The notes beneath the pieces were generated by a model that was given only the letters and a program-made list of their open reading frames with translations, did no database searches and was not told the origin of the DNA. Positions 51,741 through 60,021 of a DNA stretch of 64,000 nt are shown piece after piece. This DNA comes from Paenibacillus sp. FSL A5-0031. GTDB lineage: Bacteria; Bacillota; Bacilli; Paenibacillales; Paenibacillaceae. The first letter of the stretch is position 1. Every line of letters begins with the position of its first letter. The stretch lies in NCBI RefSeq assembly GCF_001956295.1, contig NZ_MRTD01000008.1, positions 124,001-188,000 on the forward strand, in the 5' to 3' direction. A program made the position numbers and the translations under genes.

Positions 51741-51933
51741 AAAAAAACGCGCAGGACCTCTTGGTCCTGCGCGCATCGTATGCTGCAGGGAGGCCAACGC
51801 GAGAAGCGCTAGCCCACCCTGAATGTTGATCAGGGGTGCTAACGCTTGGTGAAATGATGAAGCTGATTCAATTGGAAAGTGTACATAAGACCCAATCCCT
51901 TCGACTGAATTAATGTGATTATAGCGAATCAGC
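51741..51933 (-). promoter_or_regulatory. hisS leader: probable T-box riboswitch
   Basis: On the minus strand CAGGGTGGGCTAGCGC (51806-51821) can fold with GCGTTGGCCTCCCTG, matching a T-box antiterminator in which AGGG/CCCT flanks a bulge. The bulge begins TGGG, the complement of a CCCA acceptor end, and bacterial tRNA-His has C at position 73. An exact 8-bp inverted repeat, GCTGATTC (51926-51933) and GAATCAGC (51862-51869), could close stem I; a His codon CAC at 51879-51881 lies on its 3' side. A strong terminator follows before hisS. The leader is short for this class. Confidence 0.65.
51748..51773 (-). terminator. Attenuator terminator in the hisS leader
   Basis: A perfect 11-bp CGCGCAGGACC/GGTCCTGCGCG stem with a four-base loop and eight Ts on the minus strand (51740-51747) lies about 40 nt before hisS, with no gene in between. 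Confidence 0.92.
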
Positions 51934-51946
51934 GCTTGTCGCGCAA
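51918..51946 (-). promoter_or_regulatory. Candidate hisS promoter
   Basis: A consensus TATAAT (51918-51923) with TTGCGC 17 nt upstream (51941-51946) on the minus strand. If the stem I described for the leader is real, transcription must start further upstream, so only one of the two readings can hold. Confidence 0.5.
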
Positions 51947-52108
51947 GACCTTAACTTATTAGAGACATTCAACACAATGATAAAGCGATGAATTCGCATT
52001 TAAATCACGCAATATGATATTATACAAGTTGGATATAAAAGGTGAATGCTGCGCAAACCAGATCGTCTCAAGGTCATTTGCATTCGCAAATTTAAGGAGG
52101 ATATTGAA

Positions 52109-52810
52109 ATGCTGTTTAAGAACAAACGTCTTGGGATCATGCTTCTTCTTGCACTAACTCTGCTCATTGTAGCATCAGGCTGCGGCGCAAACGGGAGTAA
52201 TGAGAAAACAGGATCAGGCAGTGGCAACACAAGCACAACTCCCCCTACTGAAGCACCTGCTGAGGAAGGGCCTGAGCTTCTTGGCTCGGACAAGCATCCT
52301 GTTGTAACGATTGAACTTAGCAATGACAAAATCATTAAGCTTGAGCTTTACCCAGAGGTTGCACCTAATACCGTAAACAACTTTATTTCTCTTATTAATA
52401 AAGGCTTCTATGATGGCGTTATTTTCCACCGCGTGATTCCAGGGTTTATGATTCAAGGCGGAGATCCAGAAGGCACAGGTACTGGCGGTCCAGGATACAG
52501 CATTCCAGGCGAATTTCTCAGCAACGGTTTCGAAAACAAGCTGAAGCACACTCGCGGCGTCCTCTCCATGGCTCGCACCAACGATCCAGACACCGGCGGA
52601 TCACAATTTTTCATCATGGTAGCTGATGCACCTTCACTCGATAATGGATATGCAGCTTTCGGCAAAGTAACCGAAGGCATGGAAGCGGTCGATGAAATCG
52701 TCAATCAAAAGGTTGGCCCGGGCGATAAGCCGGAAACGCCGATTTCGATGAAAAAAGTAACTGTAGACACGCTCGGCATGACGTTCGAAGAACCAGTTAA
52801 GACGAAATAA
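52109..52810 (+). CDS. Cyclophilin-type peptidyl-prolyl isomerase lipoprotein
   Basis: This 233-residue lipoprotein has a signal peptide with lipobox VASGC (about residue 25), a Ser/Thr/Glu-rich linker, and a cyclophilin domain (about 65-225) with VIFHRVIPGFMIQGGDP, GYSIPGEF, GVLSMARTNDPDTGGSQFFI and YAAFGKVTEGMEAVDEI. It would speed prolyl isomerisation of exported proteins at the membrane surface. ATG at 52109 has a perfect AAGGAGG eight nt upstream. It is divergent from hisS and followed by a strong terminator. Confidence 0.94.
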   Translation: MLFKNKRLGIMLLLALTLLIVASGCGANGSNEKTGSGSGNTSTTPPTEAPAEEGPELLGSDKHPVVTIELSNDKIIKLELYPEVAPNTVNNFISLINKGFYDGVIFHRVIPGFMIQGGDPEGTGTGGPGYSIPGEFLSNGFENKLKHTRGVLSMARTNDPDTGGSQFFIMVADAPSLDNGYAAFGKVTEGMEAVDEIVNQKVGPGDKPETPISMKKVTVDTLGMTFEEPVKTK

Positions 52811-52838
52811 GAGAAGGGCTGAGCCCTTCTCTTTTTTT
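52811..52838 (+). terminator. Terminator after the cyclophilin gene
   Basis: A 9-bp stem GAGAAGGGC/GCCCTTCTC with loop TGA, followed by seven Ts, starting directly after the stop codon. Confidence 0.93.
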
Positions 52839-52918
52839 ACCGCCTAATATATAATATATTCATTAATCAATTAATGTTTTTAGAAATTATCCAATGTTAA
52901 CCTAGGAGGATTTTCTAC

Positions 52919-54439
52919 TTGAGAAAACAAACCATCATTTTGTTAACGGTATGCATGATGACATTTATGAGCGCTTGCAGTGGAAATAACGGCGGAAATG
53001 CAGCTCCACCAGCAGAGAGCAATCAGCCATCCGCAGCTAATGATACTTCAAACCAACCAAAAACGGAAGCGGTTACAGTGGAGGAGCCTTTATTCACTAA
53101 CGCGTCCGTTCATGATCCGTCTATCATCAAAGTTCGTGATACCTTCTATATTTTCGGCTCGCATCTCGCTGCGGCGAAGTCGAAGGATCTCATGGCCTGG
53201 GAGCAGCTGAACTCCAGTGTCTATGAAGGGAATCCCATCATACCGGATGTACTGACAGAAATGAGCGAGGAGCTAGCTTGGGCCGAGACTGATACGTTCT
53301 GGGCAGGCGATGTCATCCAATTGCCGGACGGCAAATTTTATATGTATTACAGCATGTGCAAAGGCGACTCGCCTCGGTCGGTGCTTGGTTATGCGGTTGC
53401 CGATCAGGTTGAAGGGCCTTATAAAAATAAGGGCACAATTCTCAAATCGGGCATGTGGAATGATTCGAGCGAGGATGGAACGTTGTATGACGCGGCAGTA
53501 CATCCAAACGTAGTCGATCCAAATTTGTTTTATGATAAAGACGGTATTCTATGGATGGTTTATGGCTCATACTCCGGCGGTATTTTTATTATGAAAATGA
53601 ATCCAAAAACAGGTCTGCCCTATCCCGATCAAGGCTACGGCAAACGACTGCTCGGCAACAACCACAGCCGCATCGAGGCGCCTTATATGATGTACAACAA
53701 AGAAACGGACTATTACTATTTATACCTTTCCTATGGCGGACTAGACTCCACAGGCGGATACAACATTCGTGTGGCACGCTCAAAAAATCCCGACGGCCCG
53801 TTCCTTGATTCAGAAGGCAAGGAAATGATCGACGCATTTGGCGCCTTCGGCACGCTGTTTGATGATGCTTCTATTGCGCCTTATGGCGTGAAGCTCATGG
53901 GAAATTTCCAAATGGACAATGTCGACGGAGAAATTGCTAATATCGGGACGGGTTATACTTCACCTGGCCATAACTCCACTTATATCGATCCTGACACGGG
54001 TAAAATGTTTATTATTTTCCATACTCGTTTTCCATCTCGCGGAGAAAGTCACGAGGTAAGAGTCCACCAAATGCTCATGAACACGGAAGGCTGGCCTGTC
54101 ATCGCACCTCATCGTTATGCAGGCGAAACCGCAGAGAAAGTTAAGACCGAACAAATCATCGGAGAATACAAATACGTGAACCATGGCAAAGACATTACGG
54201 CTGATGTGAAACCAGCAACACTGCTTTCTCTCAACAAAGACGGCACGATCTCAGGAAGCGTAAGCGGCTCATGGAAAACCACCGACGCTGTTACTATCGA
54301 TCTTACAATTGATGGTTCGCTGTATCACGGCGTTTTACTCCGGCAGTGGAATGAAGGCACACTCAGCTATGTGATGACATTCAGCGCACTATCCAACGAA
54401 GGAGCTGCCGTTTGGGGCAGCCACGTCTCCAAAGAGTAG
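52919..54439 (+). CDS. GH43 arabinan endo-1,5-alpha-L-arabinanase lipoprotein
   Basis: This 506-residue lipoprotein (lipobox FMSAC, about residue 20) has a five-bladed GH43 domain (about 55-400). Expected catalytic acids are in VHDPSIIKVRDTFYIFGSH (base Asp), VVDPNLFYDKDGILWMVYGSY (pKa Asp) and HSRIEAPYMMYN (acid Glu). A C-terminal beta domain (about 415-505: IIGEYKYVNHGKDI, HGVLLRQWNEGTLSYVMTFSALS) matches extracellular arabinanases. It would cut arabinan outside the cell. The start is TTG at 52919, nine nt after AGGAGG. No transporter or other arabinan gene is adjacent. Confidence 0.9.
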   Translation: MRKQTIILLTVCMMTFMSACSGNNGGNAAPPAESNQPSAANDTSNQPKTEAVTVEEPLFTNASVHDPSIIKVRDTFYIFGSHLAAAKSKDLMAWEQLNSSVYEGNPIIPDVLTEMSEELAWAETDTFWAGDVIQLPDGKFYMYYSMCKGDSPRSVLGYAVADQVEGPYKNKGTILKSGMWNDSSEDGTLYDAAVHPNVVDPNLFYDKDGILWMVYGSYSGGIFIMKMNPKTGLPYPDQGYGKRLLGNNHSRIEAPYMMYNKETDYYYLYLSYGGLDSTGGYNIRVARSKNPDGPFLDSEGKEMIDAFGAFGTLFDDASIAPYGVKLMGNFQMDNVDGEIANIGTGYTSPGHNSTYIDPDTGKMFIIFHTRFPSRGESHEVRVHQMLMNTEGWPVIAPHRYAGETAEKVKTEQIIGEYKYVNHGKDITADVKPATLLSLNKDGTISGSVSGSWKTTDAVTIDLTIDGSLYHGVLLRQWNEGTLSYVMTFSALSNEGAAVWGSHVSKE

Positions 54440-54550
54440 CTTTTATATTACTTGGCCTAGTCACTAACCTGATTCTTTGGCCTGATCCCCGTTAATCATC
54501 ATCTCCGTCGGGTGGTGGGAAGAGGCGCATGGTGTATTAGGATATGGCGT

Positions 54551-54602
54551 AAAAAAAGCGGTTCTTAAAGGTTCTAATCAACCTTTAAAAACCGCTCTTT
54601 TT
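54551..54602. terminator. Bidirectional terminator between the GH43 and asparaginase genes
   Basis: A7-GCGGTT...TTAAAGGTT pairs with AACCTTTAA...AACCGC-T-rich, a stem of about 20 bp with single mismatches, giving T runs on both strands between convergent genes. Confidence 0.92.
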
Positions 54603-54614
54603 CCGTTTAAGCCA

Positions 54615-56846
54615 TTATTTATTTTTAAGCATATTCATAATAACCGTAATCGCGTCTGCCCGCGTTGCTGTAGCTTTTGGCGCAAAGATATTGCCCGTTC
54701 TGCCCTGAATGATGCCTTTATCGCTAACTGCTTTAACCGCACCCTTCGCCCATGCCGGGATATCCTTGTTATCAGCAAAGCTGGTTGTCGCGTTCGGATC
54801 TAACGCTAATCCAGCACCGCTTGCAATCATTGACACCATTTCCATCCGCAAAATATTTGCGCCCGGACGGAAGGTTCCATCTGGATAACCGCTAATAATG
54901 TCCGCTTTGACCGCTTGTGCAACAGCTTCCTTTGCCCAAGCCGCAATTTTGTCATTATCAGCAAAAGCAAGCACCGAGCCTGTACCATCCGCTTTCAACG
55001 CGCCCATCAGCATAACGGAAAATTCCGCACGTGTTACCGTTTTATTCGGTTTAAACGTACCGTCTTCATATCCCTTCACAATTCCGGATGCGACCGCCTC
55101 TTTAATAGCAGCCTCTGCCCAGTGACTTGATATATCTGTAAAAGAAGGTACTTCTTCAGCTTTCTTGTCTACAGCGAATACAGCAAACTTAGTAAAATGA
55201 TCAGATTGTACAGTAACAAAGTTATCCTTTACCGTACCGCCCATCTCTACCCATTGCTTCTTCACTTCATCGTAATAGAATACGGACGCCGTCTGACCAC
55301 TCTTGATCAAAGCGGTATCAAACTTAAAGGTCAGCGTGACTGGAACGAAGAAATCAGCTGGTATCGACTTGAGTATTTCAAAAATTGACGACACTCGCTT
55401 GCTCGATGGCTCAACAATGCCGCCCGTTTCAGTCAGTTTCTCAATAGAAAGCAGCATTTGCTCCTTCGTCGCGCCTGCTGGAATAGATACAGTAACGCTA
55501 TCATCCAAGCCAAGCGTACCTGCGCTGCCTGCACCAATCGAAACCTGTCCTTTATTTGGTACATTGCCACCCGAACCACCTGTACCGCCTTCTACTGGAG
55601 GAGTTGGAGTAGGAGTTGGAGTCGGTGTAGGCGTTACAGGCGTTTCAGGTACATCAACCTTAATATCTTGTGTCCCTACCGTTTCAAACCAGTTCTTCAC
55701 TGTAGCAAAATCATTCGAGAATGCCAGCGAAAGCATAAGCATGATGCGTGCATGCTGCGGGTTTAAATTATCCCCGGCAATAATGCCGTTTCCGCCTCCA
55801 GTGATCGTTCCAGAACCTGTTCTAGTCGTCGATACGAATGTAACGCCGTGATCCTTAATTGCTGCGGACCGCGCCGCGCTCATCTTCGACGAAATACCAG
55901 CCGCCCCAGTGCCGGCTGTTACAATCCCTTTGGCTCCGTCAGCTACTAAAGCACGAATGGCACCTCCGCCAGCTTCTTGGTAGCTATAAACAATTTCAAC
56001 GATAGGCAAATTGTCCTTCGAAATATTTTTCAAAGCAAACGGCGTTTTCCAATCCGCTTGTCCAGCTTTGAGCGCCCTAGCATTCAGACGATACATACGT
56101 ACCGCTGCATCATCAACGTAGCCAAGCACGCCGAACATCGGTGTCTCAAACGTATCCGTCCGGTGCGAATTGCTCTTTGTTACTTCGCGTGCAGCATGAA
56201 TGACATCGTTTAGCATAACGACCGTACCGAACCACTTTGTTTTGCCGCTCCCCGCTACCTTAATCGCTTGATACAGGTTGGCTGGAGCATCCGTTCCAAT
56301 GACATCCCAAGGCCGCATTGAACCCGTGACAACTACCGGCTTCTCACTTTGAACAGTTAGATCGAGAAAATAAGCAATTTCCTCCATCGTGTCCGTACCT
56401 GTCGTAACAACTGCACTATCATAAATTTCAAGCGCAGCATCCACCGCAAGGGAGAGATCATACAGGTCCTTCATACTGTAGCCGCTCGAGCCCTTGTTGC
56501 CGAATTGATAAGTAGAGACATCCGCTATTTTATTTTTCCCAGGCAGCTGGGCTACCATATCTGCCATTTTATACGTTCCTGCAGCATAGCTTTGGAAATT
56601 AGTAGGGTCATTATTACTCGCTTTGCCAGCAATCGTCCCGCCAGTCGCCACTACAATGACATTTGGCAATGGAGAAGCTTTATGCTCCTCGGATAATGCC
56701 GGGATATCAAAGGTAGGCAGCTGAGGTGCTGCAGTCTCGGCACGAACCGAGCTGGCATAGCCAGTCAGTATCGTACTGAGGAGAGCCATAATGAGGAGGG
56801 GAATGAAAACTTTCTTTGCTGTAGTTGATTCGCTTCTTATGGTCAT
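54615..56846 (-). CDS. Surface-anchored asparaginase fused to SLH domains
   Basis: This 743-residue exported protein joins a type II L-asparaginase to cell-wall anchoring repeats. After a signal peptide (to about 37) comes the asparaginase domain (about 60-395) with VVATGGTIAGKASN (catalytic Thr), VVTTGTDTMEEIAYFLDLT (second Thr and Asp) and VTGSMRPWDVIGTDAPANLYQAI. A TPTPTP/Gly-rich linker (about 400-435), a beta-rich domain (about 435-560) and three SLH repeats (about 565-740: FTDISSHWAEAAIKEAV, FADNDKIAAWAKEAV, FADNKDIPAWAKGAV) follow. It should release ammonia from asparagine at the cell surface. It is 20 bp downstream of a sister asparaginase gene. Confidence 0.93.
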   Translation of the reverse strand: MTIRSESTTAKKVFIPLLIMALLSTILTGYASSVRAETAAPQLPTFDIPALSEEHKASPLPNVIVVATGGTIAGKASNNDPTNFQSYAAGTYKMADMVAQLPGKNKIADVSTYQFGNKGSSGYSMKDLYDLSLAVDAALEIYDSAVVTTGTDTMEEIAYFLDLTVQSEKPVVVTGSMRPWDVIGTDAPANLYQAIKVAGSGKTKWFGTVVMLNDVIHAAREVTKSNSHRTDTFETPMFGVLGYVDDAAVRMYRLNARALKAGQADWKTPFALKNISKDNLPIVEIVYSYQEAGGGAIRALVADGAKGIVTAGTGAAGISSKMSAARSAAIKDHGVTFVSTTRTGSGTITGGGNGIIAGDNLNPQHARIMLMLSLAFSNDFATVKNWFETVGTQDIKVDVPETPVTPTPTPTPTPTPPVEGGTGGSGGNVPNKGQVSIGAGSAGTLGLDDSVTVSIPAGATKEQMLLSIEKLTETGGIVEPSSKRVSSIFEILKSIPADFFVPVTLTFKFDTALIKSGQTASVFYYDEVKKQWVEMGGTVKDNFVTVQSDHFTKFAVFAVDKKAEEVPSFTDISSHWAEAAIKEAVASGIVKGYEDGTFKPNKTVTRAEFSVMLMGALKADGTGSVLAFADNDKIAAWAKEAVAQAVKADIISGYPDGTFRPGANILRMEMVSMIASGAGLALDPNATTSFADNKDIPAWAKGAVKAVSDKGIIQGRTGNIFAPKATATRADAITVIMNMLKNK

Positions 56847-56866
56847 AACCGTACTCCTCCCACTAA

Positions 56867-58216
56867 TTATGGCGTCACTGGTGCTGTTTCAGGCGTTGTT
56901 TCTGTAACAGCTGGAACTTCTGCTTCCGGTGTAGGAACAACAACGACAGGTTCCGTCACAACAGGCTCTTCGATTGGTTCTTCAATTGTCGTGCTTAGTA
57001 CCGTATTTTCATCAACTGAAATTTCTACATCCTGTGTGCCAAAAGTCGTGAACCAGTTTCTAATCTTGTTTACATCGTTTGTAAATGCTAGGGACAATAA
57101 CAACATCATACGAGCATGCGCCGCATTCAAGTTGTCTCCGCCAATAACACTTCCGCTGCCGCTATCATAGATAGAGCCTGAGCCTGTTCTTGTTGTCGAT
57201 ACAAATACGACACCTTTATCCTTAATGGCCGCGGAACGTGCAGCACTTAGCTTCGACGAAATACCGCCAGCGCCTGTTCCTGCGGTTACAATTCCCTTCG
57301 CGCCGTCTTCCACCAAACCGCGAATAGCGCCGCCGCCCGCTTCTTGATAGCTGTATACGATTTCTACTATCGGAAGACTATCTTTAGAGATGGTTTTCAA
57401 ATCGAATGGTGAAGCCCATGCCGGTGTACCTGCTTTTGCTGCTCTAGCAGGAGCACGATAAATACGAACAGCCGGGTCATCCACATAACCTAATGCACCA
57501 AACATCGGAGCATCAAAAGTATCGGTACGGTGTGAATTTGACTTCGTAACTTCACGCGCCGCATAAATGACATCATTCAACATGACCACTGTGCCAAACC
57601 ATTTTGTTTTACCGCTCCCAGCTAGTTTAATAGCTTGATAGAGATTGGCAGGCGCATCCGTTCCAATAACATCCCATGGACGCATAGAGCCTGTAACAAC
57701 AACCGGTTTTTCACTGCGAACGGTTAGATCGAGGAAATACGCGATTTCTTCCATCGTATCCGTACCGGTCGTTACAACTGCACTATCATAAATCTTAAGA
57801 GCTTCGTCTACCGCAAGCGATAGATCATAAAGATCTCTAATACTATAGCCGCTCGAACCCTTGTTGCCGAATTGATAGGTAGAGACATCAGCTATTTTAT
57901 TTTTCCCAGGCAGCTGAGCAACCATATCTGCCATTTTATAAGTACCAGCCGCATAGCTCTGGAAGTTAGTAGGATCATTATTGCTTGCCTTACCCGCAAT
58001 CGTTCCTCCTGTTGCAACAACAATAACATTAGGAAGACTTGAAGCTTGATGTTCAGCGGATAGGGCCGGAATATCAAATGTCGGCAGCTGCGGCGCTTCC
58101 TCCGCGCGTACAAAATCCGTTTTTGTCAATACCCCTACCATCGCTGCAAGCAATGAAAGTACAAGCAGTGGAATTAAAATCTTTTTCGCTATCTCGCTCT
58201 TTACAACTTGTGTCAT
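56867..58216 (-). CDS. Secreted type II asparaginase without SLH domains
   Basis: This 449-residue exported protein is a near copy of the first 400 residues of its downstream neighbour, with the same VVATGGTIAGKASN and VVTTGTDTMEEIAYFLDLT catalytic segments. In place of the linker, beta domain and SLH repeats it ends in a 38-residue Glu/Pro/Val/Thr-rich tail, so it is probably released or loosely held. ATG at 58216 has AGGAGG eight nt upstream. The two genes are in tandem and very likely one operon. The tail has no LPXTG motif. Confidence 0.92.
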   Translation of the reverse strand: MTQVVKSEIAKKILIPLLVLSLLAAMVGVLTKTDFVRAEEAPQLPTFDIPALSAEHQASSLPNVIVVATGGTIAGKASNNDPTNFQSYAAGTYKMADMVAQLPGKNKIADVSTYQFGNKGSSGYSIRDLYDLSLAVDEALKIYDSAVVTTGTDTMEEIAYFLDLTVRSEKPVVVTGSMRPWDVIGTDAPANLYQAIKLAGSGKTKWFGTVVMLNDVIYAAREVTKSNSHRTDTFDAPMFGALGYVDDPAVRIYRAPARAAKAGTPAWASPFDLKTISKDSLPIVEIVYSYQEAGGGAIRGLVEDGAKGIVTAGTGAGGISSKLSAARSAAIKDKGVVFVSTTRTGSGSIYDSGSGSVIGGDNLNAAHARMMLLLSLAFTNDVNKIRNWFTTFGTQDVEISVDENTVLSTTIEEPIEEPVVTEPVVVVPTPEAEVPAVTETTPETAPVTP

Positions 58217-58623
58217 GTTTAACTCCTCCTATGCGATATAATTCTCTCTTTCTTCTACATCAGTCTATTTCATGTTATATAAGTTAACAAATCATTAAAG
58301 TAGACAAAAAAGCGTAACCATCGAGGTTAAACTCTATTTTTCATTCATTTGTACTCATATCCTTACTAAATTGAAGAAAACATATGTTAGTTTTATTTAC
58401 ATGAATTAACGAGATTACTAGATTAATGCTAAGTATAATAAAGGATTCTATAAATAAGTTTCAGTGTAAGAATTAGTAAGATAGACACTGTTTTTTATTC
58501 TCTATTTATTCGATAGACAATGTATATACATAAAAAATAATTATATCCCTCTTTAAATGAATGTTATCCTTATTTATTTCAATTCTTTTTACGAAATTAT
58601 AATTATATTTATAAAAAAAGGGA
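58217..58623. other. AT-rich gap upstream of the asparaginase pair
   Basis: No gene is visible. The right part (about 58320-58610) is very AT-rich. Promoters for the leftward asparaginases should lie near 58220-58310, but no pair of boxes is convincing. Confidence 0.5.
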
Positions 58624-59205
58624 GTGATACAACCTTACACAAAAAAACGCAATAGGCGAACAAAACAAATGAAGAGGTGGCTGCCGGGTTTAGGAAGCGG
58701 CATTAAGGAATATGAAATTTTCCGCGGTGCAGAGTGGCGCGGCACAACGACACATACCTCTTTCACAGATAGCGGATTAACACCTGACACATCGTATACA
58801 TATACCATTCGCGCGATCGACTTCGAAGGCAACTAATCTCCTATTTCCGCACCAATTACGGTTAGAACGTTGAAGGAAAATGTGGAGCAGCCCGGTCAAG
58901 GCGGGGGCAATGGCGGAAATAATGAAGGCAGTACATTGCCTGCTTGGAGCCCCTCAACCGTTTATGTACAAGGAAACAAAGCAAGCTTTGCCGGGTTAGA
59001 TTACGAGGCGCTGTATTGGACGTAAAATAATCACCCCGACACTTCTAGCGCTTGGAAGCTCCTTAGCCTTGTTGTACCCGAATGGAACAGCACAAAAGCC
59101 TATCTAGGAGGGACATATGTCACTTATAATGGCGACACCTATGTTGCCAAATGGTGGACGATGGGGGAAAGACCTGATCAAGGCGGCGTCTGGAAAAAAA
59201 GCTAA
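58624..59205 (+). pseudogene. Broken FN3 and chitin-binding (CBM5/12) module fragment
   Basis: Read straight through, one frame encodes a fibronectin-III end (KEYEIFRG...TSFTDSGLTPDTSYTYTIRAIDFEGN) followed by a Gly/Asn linker and two CBM5/12-like modules (AWSPSTVYVQGNKASF...YEALYWT and EWNSTKAYLGGTYVTYNG...VAKWWTMGE). Two in-frame TAA codons interrupt it, at 58834-58836 and 59023-59025; the second sits where family members have Gln (WTQ). No catalytic domain is present. It looks like the 3' end of a lost chitinase-type gene. A terminator at 59224 still follows. Confidence 0.88.
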
Positions 59206-59223
59206 ACAGCCCATGCAGCCGAA

Positions 59224-59268
59224 TAGGGGCAGCTTCGTTATTTTAGCGAAGCTGCCCCTATTTTCTTT
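59224..59268 (+). terminator. Terminator after the chitin-binding pseudogene
   Basis: A perfect 14-bp stem TAGGGGCAGCTTCG/CGAAGCTGCCCCTA (59224-59237 with 59247-59260) is followed by TTTTCTTT. Confidence 0.9.
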
Positions 59269-59402
59269 GTCTAAAATGGATCATTAAATCTCCCTGTTGA
59301 CACTTATAGTACGCAATGCTATGGTGGACGTCAGAAGGCATTCTGCTATCGACGCGGGGTGCCTATCTGTATATTTATTTGGCAAGGGAGGACACAACGA
59401 AT

Positions 59403-59600
59403 ATGATTCAAGTAAAAGAATTTATTGATACGGATTCTGTTTTTGCTGAAAAAAGAGCAAATGAGTTTTTGGCAGAACTGAGCGACGATCAAGTCATTAA
59501 TATTTGCTACGGCTCCATGATCAAAACAGCCACTTCAGGCAACACTTATCAGCGCAGCACCATACTTGTCGTTTATAAGCAAAGCAAAGAGAAGGAATAA
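59403..59600 (+). CDS. cse60: Sporulation protein Cse60 family
   Basis: This 65-residue protein fits the small Cse60 family: MIQVKEFIDTD start, ANEFLAELSDDQVINICYG middle and a TILVVYK strand near the end. In Bacillus, cse60 is expressed in the forespore under sigma-E control; the molecular role is unknown. ATG at 59403 lies about 11 nt after GGGAGG. It may be co-transcribed with the small membrane protein gene 17 bp downstream. Confidence 0.8.
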   Translation: MIQVKEFIDTDSVFAEKRANEFLAELSDDQVINICYGSMIKTATSGNTYQRSTILVVYKQSKEKE

Positions 59601-59617
59601 AGAAAGCGGGTGATCCC

Positions 59618-59800
59618 ATCATTAAGCCTCGTCAAGATAATCTAGAACATCATGAGACGCAGGGGAATGAGGACAAGGACATTCGAAACACAAAAAGAGA
59701 TAAGTGGGAAATATTTTTCCGTATCCTTTCCTCCACGGCAGCATTTGGTTTGGTAGCTATCGCTATCGGCTATGTCACCTATTCATTTTTCATAAAATAG
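59618..59800 (+). CDS. Small single-pass membrane protein, apparent AUC start
   Basis: The frame encodes 60 residues: a polar N-terminal half (KPRQDNLEHHETQGNEDKD), then KRDKWEIFFRILSSTAAFG and one hydrophobic helix (about 35-58) ending FFIK. It has no ATG, GTG or TTG before about residue 44, which would leave only half a helix. GGTGATC (59609-59615), complementary to the 16S tail, lies at ideal spacing before ATC at 59618; ATT at 59621 is the next choice. It looks like a conserved small protein of unknown role. The lack of a standard start could also mean a dead gene. Confidence 0.6.
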   Translation: MIKPRQDNLEHHETQGNEDKDIRNTKRDKWEIFFRILSSTAAFGLVAIAIGYVTYSFFIK

Positions 59801-59851
59801 AGGCTGCTGTCTTGGAACCGTTATCACTTATTTTTAAGGTGGAGGTTTGCC

Positions 59852-59914
59852 ATGAAATATTTTACTTATAACCGATGGTGTTTATTAAAGAGCGGAATAT
59901 TCACAAAACCTTAG
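59852..59914 (+). pseudogene. Truncated 20-codon gene start
   Basis: A strong GGTGGAGG six nt before an ATG is followed by only 20 codons (MKYFTYNRW...) and TAG. The beginning resembles the N-terminus of MKYFT-type (DUF4085-like) proteins, as I recall them. A large terminator hairpin follows within 25 bp, so the body of the gene is missing. It is either a deletion remnant or a genuine short peptide. Confidence 0.5.
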
Positions 59915-59936
59915 TCCCCCCTTCTCTGCAACAACG

Positions 59937-59999
59937 GCAAAGAAGCAAGCAGCCGTCGCCTAATCATGGCGCCAGCTGCTTGCTTCTTTGCGTTTTTTT
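59937..59999 (+). terminator. Large terminator hairpin
   Basis: A perfect 17-bp stem (59937-59953 with 59975-59991), an inner GGCG-type stem and seven Ts on the plus strand. It lies between the truncated gene start and the convergent monooxygenase gene. Confidence 0.9.
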
Positions 60000-60021
60000 C
60001 ACTATTGCCGCTCAGCTCTTG

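Noticed and set aside
51708..51797. N-terminal extension of HisS
   Set aside because: The extra residues would be translated from the leader terminator hairpin and have no match in the family.
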